Assembly (NCBI GenBank): GCA_051656645.1
Contig: JBOGCH010000044.1
Span: 1-64,000 of the forward strand
Direction: 5' to 3'
Source: JBOGCH01 sp051656645
GTDB taxonomy: Bacteria; Bacteroidota; Bacteroidia; Bacteroidales; Marinifilaceae
Length of the DNA: 64,000 nucleotides
Shown here: positions 26,499 to 35,348 of the stretch, in pieces
Numbering within the stretch: the stretch's first letter is position 1
Layout of the letters: each line of letters begins with the position of its first letter
Translations under genes and position numbers: made by a program
The notes under the pieces: generated by a model
What the model saw: the letters and a program-made list of their open reading frames with translations, nothing else
Database searches by the model: none
What the model was told of the DNA's origin: nothing

Positions 26499-28349
26499 TT
26501 ATTTAATTACCTTTTCAAGTTTCGTTATTACAGAAATTCCATCCTCATAAATGCGATGCATCTCCTCTTGCTTGTTACCTCCTGGAGCATAACGCGCAAA
26601 TTCAGTTCTATCCAAAACATCAATAAATGATTGTATATTCTCTGTATCGGCGCCACGTTGTGACAATAACTCGCTAATGTTATCTCTATTTAAATTAGCA
26701 GTGTCTATATTTAATTTATATCCAACATATCCCCACAATGCCTTAAGTACCTCATCGTAAAATAAGTCAGCATTATTTTCTTTCATCGCTTTGCCCGCAA
26801 GTTTCATCCGCTTTATAGCCATTTTATTGGCTTTTTTATTCTTAGTACCTGCAATATCGGCATTTGCCTTAATACGACGGCGGTTTAAAATTATTCCTAA
26901 TGCAAACAAGAAAGCAGGTAACAATAATGCCCACCAATAAGCTGGATGACGATAAAACTGAGGACCGCGCGCATGTAATTTCAAATCGCCCGTCTTAATA
27001 TATCGGATATCCTCTCCCATTGTCTTTATATCCTCTTTTTTAAAGGATTGAATAGTATTTGTTGTTCCGGTATTTGCTACCCCTGTACCCTTTGCAACAC
27101 GTATTGTATAAGGCTTACCGGACAATGTTCGATATTGATTATCGCGTGTATCAAAATAGGAGAATGTTACAGCTGGGATAGTATATTCACCGGCAAAACG
27201 TGGAATAACAAGATACTCAACTGTTACTGTTCCATTCATTCCACCCGTCCCTGTTTGGATTTGTTGATTTATTTTAGGCTCATATACTTCAAAATCAGCA
27301 GGTAAATTCAATTTAGGTGCCGACAATAATTTTAAATTACCAATACCTTTAAACGTAAGTGTATAAGTCAAGGCATCATTGGCAGCCAAAGTATCGGTCG
27401 ATATTGAACTATTCATTGATAATGCTCCCACTATTCCACTAAATCCAACTGGACGACCGGATTGTGGAAGTTCCTTCACATTAATGGTCACAGGTTTACT
27501 TGTACGCATAACCCTCACTTCACGATAATTTCCAAAGAAATCATCGAAAATTGAACCTCCTCCACCAGCTACACGCTGACGTACCATACACTCCAACTCA
27601 AATGGTTCAATGGTTAGTTTTCCCGCATGCTGTGGATACAGAAGTAGTTTACGAATTATCCCTACGTTGTATATTTGTCCGTTGTACTCTTCTCGCACAA
27701 GTTCAATTCGCTCACCCGTTGGCAACTCCTCCGATAAAAAGCCTTCAAACGCAGGGAATTTACTACGTCCAAGATTGGTTAAGTCTACTTTTGAGTATAC
27801 CTTAATTGTTGCCACTAAGCTTTCACCTAAATACAACTGATTTTTACTTACATCAACTTTTAGAAATAAGTTTTCATTATTTATCGTATTGCTAGTTGGT
27901 GCAGCGGCTTGTGATTCCTGCTGTTGTCCTCCACCAGATGCTTGTCCTTGTTGCTGACTTCCATTACCCTTTATTACCTGAATGGAAAGCGCATTGGATT
28001 TATACATCTTTCCATCTGCTCGGACCGTTGCTGCAGGCAATGTAAAGTTACCTTCCTCCTGTGCAACCAATACATATGTAAATGTATTGGATACACTTTT
28101 AGACATTTTGCCATTAATAATCTCCACCGAGGAAGATTGACTAGTACTAGGTCCCATTACACTAAAACCCGGTATCTGAGGCAACTGAATATCCTGACCG
28201 GAACGATTAAGCGTATACGTTAGCCTAAAACGCTCACCAACTTCAACCACATTGGGTGCAGAAGCTCTAAATACTACCTCATCGGCAAACGCATTTATGC
28301 TAAATAAACAGGCAAATAATAAACTTAACCATCTCATTGTTTGTATCAT
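26499..28349 (-). CDS. batD: BatD, exported membrane protein with immunoglobulin-like domains
   Basis: The 616-residue protein has a signal peptide (about residues 1-22), then several beta-sandwich domains (about 23-450). Motifs include VGERFRLTYTLN, IPGFSVMGPSTSQS and ALTYTLTFKGIGNLKLLSAP. A glycine/glutamine linker lies near residues 128-150. One membrane helix follows at about 475-495 and a cytoplasmic helical tail. This is the BatD (oxygen tolerance) architecture. It lies 14 bp after batC and 6 bp before batE. Confidence 0.93.
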   Translation of the reverse strand: MIQTMRWLSLLFACLFSINAFADEVVFRASAPNVVEVGERFRLTYTLNRSGQDIQLPQIPGFSVMGPSTSQSSSVEIINGKMSKSVSNTFTYVLVAQEEGNFTLPAATVRADGKMYKSNALSIQVIKGNGSQQQGQASGGGQQQESQAAAPTSNTINNENLFLKVDVSKNQLYLGESLVATIKVYSKVDLTNLGRSKFPAFEGFLSEELPTGERIELVREEYNGQIYNVGIIRKLLLYPQHAGKLTIEPFELECMVRQRVAGGGGSIFDDFFGNYREVRVMRTSKPVTINVKELPQSGRPVGFSGIVGALSMNSSISTDTLAANDALTYTLTFKGIGNLKLLSAPKLNLPADFEVYEPKINQQIQTGTGGMNGTVTVEYLVIPRFAGEYTIPAVTFSYFDTRDNQYRTLSGKPYTIRVAKGTGVANTGTTNTIQSFKKEDIKTMGEDIRYIKTGDLKLHARGPQFYRHPAYWWALLLPAFLFALGIILNRRRIKANADIAGTKNKKANKMAIKRMKLAGKAMKENNADLFYDEVLKALWGYVGYKLNIDTANLNRDNISELLSQRGADTENIQSFIDVLDRTEFARYAPGGNKQEEMHRIYEDGISVITKLEKVIK

Positions 28350-28363
28350 TTTTCTTCTTTAAA

Positions 28364-29233
28364 CTACCAATTTTTCTCAATCTTCATTTTCTTCGCTTTT
28401 TGCGCTTCGGCCTTCTGCTTGTTTACTTTCTCCTGCGTTTTCTTTTCATCGTTTTGTAAAGCCTCTAACAGTCGCTCAGCATCCTCTTTTGAGATTTTTC
28501 CTTCTTGAGATTGTTGTTGTTGCTGCTGTTCTTTTTGGTCCTTATTTTTATCTTGTTGATCCTTGTTCTGGTCCTGCTTATCTTTATTTTGATCCTGCTG
28601 GTCCTTGTTTTGTTGATCTTTATCCTGATCTTTATTCTGGTCTTTATTTTGATCCTGTTGATTCTTATTTTGATCCTGTTGATCCTTATTCTGATCCTGT
28701 TGATCTTTGTTCTCGTCCTTATTCTGATCTTTATTTTGCTGGTCCTTATTTTGGTCCTGCTGATCTTTATTTTGATCCTGATTATCCTTATTCTCATCCT
28801 GCTGTTGCTTCATCTTCTTAGCAAACTCCAAATTATACTTGGTTTGCTCCGAATTAGGATAATTTCTTAGGGACTGTTTGTAAGCTTCAATACTCTCCTC
28901 CACTTTCTTCTCCGCCAAATAGGTATTGCCAATATTATGGAACAACTGCCCTAAACGCTCGGGGTCCTGTTCAGTTTTCGCCAATGCCTCAAACTGAGCA
29001 AGTGCATCACCGTACTTTTGTTGCTTATATAAAGCATCCGCTATATTAAACTTCGCTTCATAGGAGTTAGCATCCTTCTCTAAAGCCTTTCTATATTCAA
29101 CCTCCGCCTTCTCAAAATCGTCCTTTTTGAAAAGCTCATTCCCTTCACGTATTAACTTACGCTCCTTTTGGGCAAAAGATGCCGTTGCGGAACAACAAGT
29201 TAAAAGTAGTAATATTATATATCGTGTCATCAT
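28364..29233 (-). CDS. batC: BatC, TPR lipoprotein-like protein with long low-complexity tail
   Basis: The protein is about 289 residues. It has a signal peptide (with a Cys-Cys pair near residues 13-14), three TPR repeats (about residues 22-135, GNELFKKDDFEKAEVEYRKA, LFHNIGNTYLAEKKVEES) and then about 100 residues made almost only of D, Q, N and K in DQNKDQQ-like repeats. A charged C-terminal helix ends it. The start at 29233 is chosen because AGGAAG lies 6 bp upstream and the batB stop is 1 bp before it, giving coupling. An upstream in-frame ATG at 29251 would overlap batB. Confidence 0.88.
   Translation of the reverse strand: MMTRYIILLLLTCCSATASFAQKERKLIREGNELFKKDDFEKAEVEYRKALEKDANSYEAKFNIADALYKQQKYGDALAQFEALAKTEQDPERLGQLFHNIGNTYLAEKKVEESIEAYKQSLRNYPNSEQTKYNLEFAKKMKQQQDENKDNQDQNKDQQDQNKDQQNKDQNKDENKDQQDQNKDQQDQNKNQQDQNKDQNKDQDKDQQNKDQQDQNKDKQDQNKDQQDKNKDQKEQQQQQQSQEGKISKEDAERLLEALQNDEKKTQEKVNKQKAEAQKAKKMKIEKNW
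28511..28798 (-). repeat. D/Q/N/K low-complexity repeat inside batC
   Basis: Codons for residues about 143-242 form degenerate tandem repeats of roughly 15-21 nt coding DQNKDQ-type units. Mixed synonymous codons (GAT/GAC, CAA/CAG, AAA/AAG) suggest it is old or selected at protein level. Confidence 0.85.
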
Positions 29234-29234
29234 A

Positions 29235-30278
29235 CTAATCTTCCTTATCATTATTTACATCAAACAACGTTATCTTCATTAAATTCTTGTTTCTACGTCC
29301 CAAGATCATAAACTCAACAAAAATAAATAGTAATCCCACAATTAAGAAATACTGATATTTCTCTGCATAATCTGTATAGATGCGTTCCTCAATCATGGAT
29401 TTTTCCATAGAGTTTACCTCATCTAATAGCTTATCCAACCCCACATTAGTATTACTTGCGCGGATATACAATCCCTCTCCCCCTTTAGCAATATCCTTCA
29501 GTGTTTCTTCATCCAGCTTAGAAATAACAACATTACCCTTTCCATCCTTCAAGTACTCACCGGGTACATTTTTGTTTGGAATAGGCGCTCCTTGCTCTAA
29601 TCCCATCCCAATGGTATGTACACTTATACCTTTTTCGCGAGCGCGACGGGCAGCAGCAACAGCATCATCCTGATGGTTCTCACCATCGGTAATTACTATA
29701 ATTGCTTTAGATGTTTCACTCTCCGGAGTGAACGATTTTGCAGCTAAATCTATCGCAGAACCAATTGCTGTTCCTTGTACGGGAACAATATCGGTATTGA
29801 TACCTGAAAGAAACATTTTAGCCGATGAATAGTCCGTTGTTATTGGTAACTGCACATAAGCATCTCCCGCAAACACAACCATTCCTATTTTGTCATTGTT
29901 AAGCTTTTCCACCATTCTGGATATCGCCATTTTAGCCTTCTCTAGCCTATTAGGTTTTATATCCTCCGCAAGCATAGAATTTGAAACGTCAAGTACAAGC
30001 ATTAACTCTACACCTTCCTTTTTAATTTGTTGAAGCTTTGATCCAAATTGCGGACCGGCAACACCAACAATAACAAACAAAAGTGCCAACATTAACATCA
30101 CAAACTTCCATGTACCACGTCCGTAGGAGAGCAGTGGCATCAATGGCTTTAATAGTTCTATATTTCCAAACTCAGCTATTGCTTTCTTTTTATTGCGTAA
30201 CATCACAATATAGAACACTGTCAAAACAGGTAACAAAAGCAATAAGAAGAGTAAATCAGGGTTAGCAAATCTAAACAT
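29235..30278 (-). CDS. batB: BatB, membrane-anchored von Willebrand A domain protein
   Basis: The 347-residue protein has two N-terminal helices (about residues 6-25 and 58-75). A VWA domain carries the MIDAS site DVSNSML (about 96-102), the QLPITTDYSSAK loop and VITDGENHQDDA. A C-terminal membrane helix near residue 315 closes it. The MIDAS residues D-x-S-x-S and the later T and D are intact, so metal-dependent protein binding is likely. It overlaps nothing and is followed 1 bp later by batC. Confidence 0.93.
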   Translation of the reverse strand: MFRFANPDLLFLLLLLPVLTVFYIVMLRNKKKAIAEFGNIELLKPLMPLLSYGRGTWKFVMLMLALLFVIVGVAGPQFGSKLQQIKKEGVELMLVLDVSNSMLAEDIKPNRLEKAKMAISRMVEKLNNDKIGMVVFAGDAYVQLPITTDYSSAKMFLSGINTDIVPVQGTAIGSAIDLAAKSFTPESETSKAIIVITDGENHQDDAVAAARRAREKGISVHTIGMGLEQGAPIPNKNVPGEYLKDGKGNVVISKLDEETLKDIAKGGEGLYIRASNTNVGLDKLLDEVNSMEKSMIEERIYTDYAEKYQYFLIVGLLFIFVEFMILGRRNKNLMKITLFDVNNDKED

Positions 30279-30310
30279 AATAACCGTTTTTATAGGTAAA
30301 CAATCATAGA

Positions 30311-31303
30311 TTAAGGAATCTTACGTAACACAGTATAGCGTAGCACGGACTCCACAATAAGAAGTAACATTCCAATCAATCCAAATAAGAAATAATGCTC
30401 TTGTTTCTTACTAAAATGTTTAACCTCTATTTTTGTTTTCTCAAGCTTATCAATTTCATCATAAATTGCCGCAAGTTTCTTATTATCCGTAGCTCGGAAA
30501 TACTTACCTCCCGTTAAATCGGCAATTTGTGTTAATACTTCCTCATCAATTTCCACAGGAGTATTCTGCATTTGTATTCCAAATGGCGTTTGGAACGGAT
30601 ATGGAGCCTCACCATAAGTTCCCACTCCAATAGTATATACTCTTATCCCGAAGCTTTTAGCTAACTCAGCCGCTGTTAGCGGTGCAATAGCACCTCTATT
30701 ATTCACACCATCAGTAAGCAAAATGATTACTTTGGATTTAGACTGACTCTCCTTTAATCTGTTCACAGAGTTGGCCAAACCAAGTCCTATAGCAGTTCCA
30801 TCCTCAATCATTCCACTCTTAATGTCGCGCAGCAGGTTCACTAATACAGCCTGATCAGTTGTAAGTGGACTTTGTGTAAAACTTTCTCCACTAAAAATAA
30901 CAAGACCTATTTTGTCTTGCGGACGCTCCAAAATGAACTTTGTAGCTACTTCCTTTGCAGCTTCCAGCCTATCTGGTTGAAAATCCTGTGCCAACATACT
31001 TCCCGAAATATCCAAAGCAAGTACAATATCAATCCCTTCACTTGTGTATGTTTGCCAATTATTACTTGACTGCGGACGTGCCAATGCGCATACCAAAAAG
31101 AATATGGACAACACACGTAAAACAAAAAGCACATGTCGCATCCAAATATATCCTTTATGTTTTATTCCCTTAAAGGGAGTAAGCGATGAGTACTGCAAAT
31201 CTGCATGCGATGTTTTTTCTTTAAATATATACCACACAATCATGGGTACTAGTAAAACAAGTATCCAAAAATATTGTGGATTTGCGAAATCATATCCAAA
31301 CAT
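30311..31303 (-). CDS. batA: BatA, membrane-anchored von Willebrand A domain protein
   Basis: The 330-residue protein is a paralogue of BatB with the same helix-helix-VWA-helix plan. MIDAS is DISGSMLAQDFQPDRLEAAK (about residues 89-108), with SPLTTDQAVL and LLTDGVNNRGA. It probably pairs with BatB. It is preceded 14 bp upstream by the single-helix protein gene. Confidence 0.93.
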   Translation of the reverse strand: MFGYDFANPQYFWILVLLVPMIVWYIFKEKTSHADLQYSSLTPFKGIKHKGYIWMRHVLFVLRVLSIFFLVCALARPQSSNNWQTYTSEGIDIVLALDISGSMLAQDFQPDRLEAAKEVATKFILERPQDKIGLVIFSGESFTQSPLTTDQAVLVNLLRDIKSGMIEDGTAIGLGLANSVNRLKESQSKSKVIILLTDGVNNRGAIAPLTAAELAKSFGIRVYTIGVGTYGEAPYPFQTPFGIQMQNTPVEIDEEVLTQIADLTGGKYFRATDNKKLAAIYDEIDKLEKTKIEVKHFSKKQEHYFLFGLIGMLLLIVESVLRYTVLRKIP

Positions 31304-31317
31304 AATTACTCTCTAAT

Positions 31318-32328
31318 TTATAAGTTTCCGGATCCCTCCATTTCCTCATCCTCCTCTTCGGCCTCGGCAATTCGTGCAGCTTCTGCCATTTTTTCTTTCA
31401 CTATCTCGTCATTCGTTTGCTCTACAAACTTATACGCAACATCTAGGAAACGGCTATTTTCATCCTGTAAAGGTTTCATCTGCGCAAACTTCACATAATC
31501 GGCAGTTTCTAACAATGCCCTTAAAGCATCCTTGTTAGGAGCAGCGACAAATGTATTATCCTTCAATGCTTGCATAATCTCGCTGGTAGTCATTTCCATT
31601 GCCGAAATTTGCAATTCATCCTCTATATACTGACGCAACACCTCTGTCAAATTTGTATAATACTCCTTCTCTTTTCCGGCCTGCCACAACTGTTGTCCTT
31701 TTATGCCATTTAACCCCTCCATCGCTTTATCAAAAGGTGGGATTACAGGTTCTTGCTTAGCAAATACAGGTCTATTGGTTTTATAACGCCAAATAACCCA
31801 GATAATTAATCCTATTACCACTATTGCTAACAGCCCCCAAGCTATATACGGCCATATTTCCGCAAAATTAAGCGGTGTATTTAACGGAAGAAAAATATCA
31901 TAACTTCCCTTCTGTTCATCCACCTCAAAGGTATTAACGCCAAACTCAACAGGCTCTGTATGTAAAATATTATCGTAACCATCGCCGGCTACTCTTATAG
32001 GCAAAGACGGAATTGTGTACACGCCCGTGTCAAATGCAGTAATAAGATAACGTCCCTCATACATCCATCCTCCTTCGGCCAATTTTACTGAATCGATAAA
32101 AGGACCTTTTAACACTTCTACTCCACCCGGAACGGATGGAATTGTATCTTTAAAAACAGGAAAATCCACTTGTAATGTTGCTGGCGACTTTACCTTAATC
32201 GTAAAATTTTGCTGATCGCCAATCATCATGTACACCGTATCCACCATTGCGCCATACTCTATACTTTGAGTAAAACCACACAATGGCGTTAATAAAAAAA
32301 GAAATATATAGACAAACAGGTGTTTCAT
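31318..32328 (-). CDS. Exported single-helix protein of the Bat operon
   Basis: The protein is about 336 residues. It has a signal peptide, a beta-rich periplasmic domain to about residue 155 (MIGDQQNFTIKVKSPATLQV, YLITAFDTGVYTIPSLPIRV), one helix (about 160-182) and a cytoplasmic helical tail ending in an acidic stretch (EAEEEDEEMEG). Bat operons usually carry such a protein between the DUF58 gene and batA. It looks like a short relative of BatD. The ATG at 32328 is chosen over 32364 because the latter overlaps the upstream gene and puts 12 extra residues before the signal peptide. Confidence 0.8.
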   Translation of the reverse strand: MKHLFVYIFLFLLTPLCGFTQSIEYGAMVDTVYMMIGDQQNFTIKVKSPATLQVDFPVFKDTIPSVPGGVEVLKGPFIDSVKLAEGGWMYEGRYLITAFDTGVYTIPSLPIRVAGDGYDNILHTEPVEFGVNTFEVDEQKGSYDIFLPLNTPLNFAEIWPYIAWGLLAIVVIGLIIWVIWRYKTNRPVFAKQEPVIPPFDKAMEGLNGIKGQQLWQAGKEKEYYTNLTEVLRQYIEDELQISAMEMTTSEIMQALKDNTFVAAPNKDALRALLETADYVKFAQMKPLQDENSRFLDVAYKFVEQTNDEIVKEKMAEAARIAEAEEEDEEMEGSGNL

Positions 32329-32356
32329 GTTAATCAAGTTTATATATACACTAATG

Positions 32357-33226
32357 CTATGCACGCTTTTTGAATAGCGTTATCAATGCGCGTACATAAT
32401 CTTCGTCACTTCTAATATTTGCTACGTCAACGCCCGCTCGCTTAAATGCAAACTCAAGTTCTTTTTCCTTCTGGAAAGCGTAACGTTTAAACGAATCACG
32501 TACCTCCTTACTGGAAGTATCTACCCACATATGCTCTCCGGTCTCGGCATCTTTTAAATAAATCATACCCACAGGTGGAAGTTCCATCTCCCTTCTGTCA
32601 TAAACGCGTAAGGCTACAACATCATGTTTTCTGTTGGCAATACTAAGCGCTCTGTCAAATTTATTCTCATCCACAAAATCCGACAGGATAAAACAGGTAC
32701 AACGCTTTTTGATTGAATTTGTCATGTATTCCAATGCTTGCGCAATATTTGTTCCTTTATGTTCTGGAGTAAAATCTATCAGTTCTCTTATTATTCGCAA
32801 TATATGGGTGCGGCCTTTTTTAGGCGGAATAAACTTCTCTATTTTATCCGAAAAGAATATAACACCAATTTTATCATTATTCTGAATGGCCGAAAAGGCG
32901 ATAACTGCAGCAATCTCCGTAATCTGGTTCTTTTTCAGTTTGGACACTGTTCCAAAATTTCTTGAACCACTTACGTCCACCATCAACATTACCGTCAACT
33001 CACGCTCTTCTTCAAAAACTTTTATATAAGGTCGTTTATGTCGCGCCGTTACATTCCAATCAATGTTGCGGATATCATCTCCATATTGATATTCGCGTAC
33101 CTCGCTAAAGGTCATGCCTCGACCTTTAAACGCTGAGTGATACTCTCCCGCAAAAATATTATTGGAAAGTCCGCGACTCTTTATCTCTATTTTCCTTACA
33201 CGCTGTAAAACTTCCGATGTATCCAT
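32357..33226 (-). CDS. DUF58 domain protein (MoxR-associated)
   Basis: The 289-residue cytoplasmic protein begins like all DUF58 members (SRGLSNNIFAGEYHSAFKGR, EVREYQYGDDIRNIDWNVTA). A VWA-like fold follows with DVSGSRNFG in place of the classic MIDAS and FILSDFVDE later. DUF58 proteins are predicted partners of MoxR ATPases. It lies 37 bp after moxR in the same transcript. Confidence 0.93.
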   Translation of the reverse strand: MDTSEVLQRVRKIEIKSRGLSNNIFAGEYHSAFKGRGMTFSEVREYQYGDDIRNIDWNVTARHKRPYIKVFEEERELTVMLMVDVSGSRNFGTVSKLKKNQITEIAAVIAFSAIQNNDKIGVIFFSDKIEKFIPPKKGRTHILRIIRELIDFTPEHKGTNIAQALEYMTNSIKKRCTCFILSDFVDENKFDRALSIANRKHDVVALRVYDRREMELPPVGMIYLKDAETGEHMWVDTSSKEVRDSFKRYAFQKEKELEFAFKRAGVDVANIRSDEDYVRALITLFKKRA

Positions 33227-33263
33227 AGCTCGTTGTTATTTACTATGGCGGAGGCCCTTACTA

Positions 33264-34256
33264 CTAAGGTACCTCAACCGCATTTAGAATATCATTGATA
33301 ATCTCCTCTGTTGTTATGTTATTCGCTTCCGCCTCATAAGTTAAACCAATACGATGGCGTAGTACATCATGACATACAGCTCGAACATCCTCCGGAATTA
33401 CATAACCACGACGTTTAATGAAAGCATACGCCTTAGCAGCTTTCGCTAAACTGATACTCGCACGTGGCGAACATCCATAAGAAATCATACTTACATATTT
33501 CTCTAATCCGCTATCAGCTGGGAAACGTGTCGCAAAAACAATATCAATAATATACTTTTCAATCTTCTCATCCATGTACACATCCTTCACCACTTCTCTA
33601 GCACGGATAATATCCTCAGGTTTTAATATTGAAGATGCTTTTGGGAATTGCGTCATCAGATTCTGACGAACAATCATACGCTCCTCATCTTTCTTAGGAT
33701 AATTAATTATCACTTTTAGCATAAAACGGTCCACCTGCGCCTCTGGTAGTGGATAAGTTCCCTCTTGTTCCAACGGGTTTTGAGTTGCCATTACCAAGAA
33801 AGGCTCATCAAGCGGATACGTACTGTCACCAATTGTTACTTGGCGCTCTTGCATCGCCTCAAGCAAAGCACTCTGCACTTTTGCAGGAGCACGGTTAATC
33901 TCATCGGCCAAAATAAAGTTTGCAAAGATAGGACCTTGCTTCACAACAAACTCTTCGCGTTTTTGTGAATATATCATTGTACCTAAAACGTCGGCAGGTA
34001 ATAAATCGGGAGTAAACTGTATACGGCTAAACTTAGCGTCTATTGTCGTAGCCAACGTATTTATGGCTAATGTTTTTGCTAAACCGGGCACACCTTCAAG
34101 TAATATATGGCCACCGGATAACACACCGATCAATAAACTTTCAACCAAATGTTTCTGACCAACTATCACTTTATTCATTTCCATGTTGATCATATCAACA
34201 AAAGAACTCTCTTGTTGTATGCGTTCATTCAAAGCTCTTATATCTACTGAATCCAT
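33264..34256 (-). CDS. moxR: MoxR-family AAA+ ATPase
   Basis: The 330-residue ATPase heads the Bat operon. Walker A is GVPGLAKT (about residues 56-63), Walker B is FILADEINRAP, and LEAMQERQVTIG, MATQNPLEQEGTYPLPEAQ and DRFML follow. It probably acts as a chaperone with the VWA proteins downstream. The 362-bp gap upstream (34257-34618) is AT-rich, divergent, and shows only promoter-like sequence. Confidence 0.95.
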   Translation of the reverse strand: MDSVDIRALNERIQQESSFVDMINMEMNKVIVGQKHLVESLLIGVLSGGHILLEGVPGLAKTLAINTLATTIDAKFSRIQFTPDLLPADVLGTMIYSQKREEFVVKQGPIFANFILADEINRAPAKVQSALLEAMQERQVTIGDSTYPLDEPFLVMATQNPLEQEGTYPLPEAQVDRFMLKVIINYPKKDEERMIVRQNLMTQFPKASSILKPEDIIRAREVVKDVYMDEKIEKYIIDIVFATRFPADSGLEKYVSMISYGCSPRASISLAKAAKAYAFIKRRGYVIPEDVRAVCHDVLRHRIGLTYEAEANNITTEEIINDILNAVEVP

Positions 34257-34579
34257 ATTAAAATATATTTTGTTTAAGTTGTTATACAGCTAAAATCTCC
34301 ACAAATATCATGCATACGTACCCACAAAAGAAGGGATACAACGTGCAAGATAATTAATTTTAATTAATATTTTCAATCAAATTTATGTTTCTTAAATATG
34401 CATATTCATTCTCACGTTTTAGATAAATACAAATTGCATACCAAAACAAAAGCCAATACTCTGTCTATTAACATTGTAAGATATTTTTAAAAAATATTTC
34501 ACGACAAACCCTCCATTTTCAACTCCTATTAAGAAAACTATAAGAAAATGACCGATGCCATACACTGCCATTAAATGAT

Positions 34580-34587
34580 TATCTTTG
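34580..34587 (+). promoter_or_regulatory. Promoter -7 box of the S24-type regulator
   Basis: TATCTTTG matches TAnnTTTG and lies 31 bp before the start codon. The matching upstream element is not clear. Confidence 0.5.
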
Positions 34588-34618
34588 ATGCCTATTAATA
34601 ATATTCAGTTTCATATTT

Positions 34619-35230
34619 ATGCTTAAACTTAACATTATAACCGATTTACTGTCACAAAAAAATATATCTATTACCGATTTTGCCAAACGTGTTGGATTAA
34701 CACCACAAACGGTTAAACGCATCATAAAAAACAACTCTACACGCATACAAACACTTGAACGTATTGCTCAAGAGCTTGAAATGCCTATATCGTCATTCTT
34801 CTCCAAGGACAAAAACACTGTCGAGGAACCAAAACCACACATCCCAGTAGCTGCTCAAGCAGGTACACTAGGAAGTTATAGTAATCCCTACAGTAAGAAC
34901 GAGTGCGAACATTATCACACCATTCCCGGATTTCCAAAATACGACTTTACCATTACCGTACAAGGTAACAGTATGTTGCCCGAGTTTCACGATGGTGATA
35001 TCATTGCATGTAAATTTATAACCACCCTACAGGACGTTGCACCACAACAAAATTATATCATTGACAGTAGTGAAGGTATTGTACTAAAACAGATTGATAT
35101 ATCCGAGCATTGCTTAAAGAATGAATACATTCGCTGTATTTCTTTAAACACTGACTATAAGGAGTTTAACTTAAACTTATCCGAAATTTACTCCATTGCA
35201 AAAGTAATTGGCGCTATAAAAAACTACTAA
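34619..35230 (+). CDS. HTH and S24 peptidase-domain regulator (LexA/CI-like)
   Basis: The 203-residue protein has an N-terminal XRE-type helix-turn-helix (ITDFAKRVGLTPQTVKRIIK, about residues 18-37). The C-terminal S24 domain has Ser118 in QGNSMLPEFHDGD and Lys157 in IVLKQID, the Ser-Lys dyad of self-cleaving repressors. Ala81-Gly82 in the linker resembles a LexA-type cleavage bond. It is 118 bp upstream of gadB on the same strand. Whether it is an SOS, stress or gadB regulator is unknown. No phage genes surround it. Confidence 0.85.
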   Translation: MLKLNIITDLLSQKNISITDFAKRVGLTPQTVKRIIKNNSTRIQTLERIAQELEMPISSFFSKDKNTVEEPKPHIPVAAQAGTLGSYSNPYSKNECEHYHTIPGFPKYDFTITVQGNSMLPEFHDGDIIACKFITTLQDVAPQQNYIIDSSEGIVLKQIDISEHCLKNEYIRCISLNTDYKEFNLNLSEIYSIAKVIGAIKNY

Positions 35231-35348
35231 AACTAGATGGCTTTATTCTATTAGTTAAAGTTCTATTATCTTGCAACATACCCCTCACTGGAACGTATCT
35301 CTGTAGTTATTATTTCATTAATATACATACAAATAATCGATTATTATT

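Noticed and set aside
28489..28870. Long plus-strand open frames opposite batC
   Set aside because: They mirror the D/Q/N/K repeat of batC and give runs of Leu/Ile or Tyr/Asp/Pro with no family likeness.
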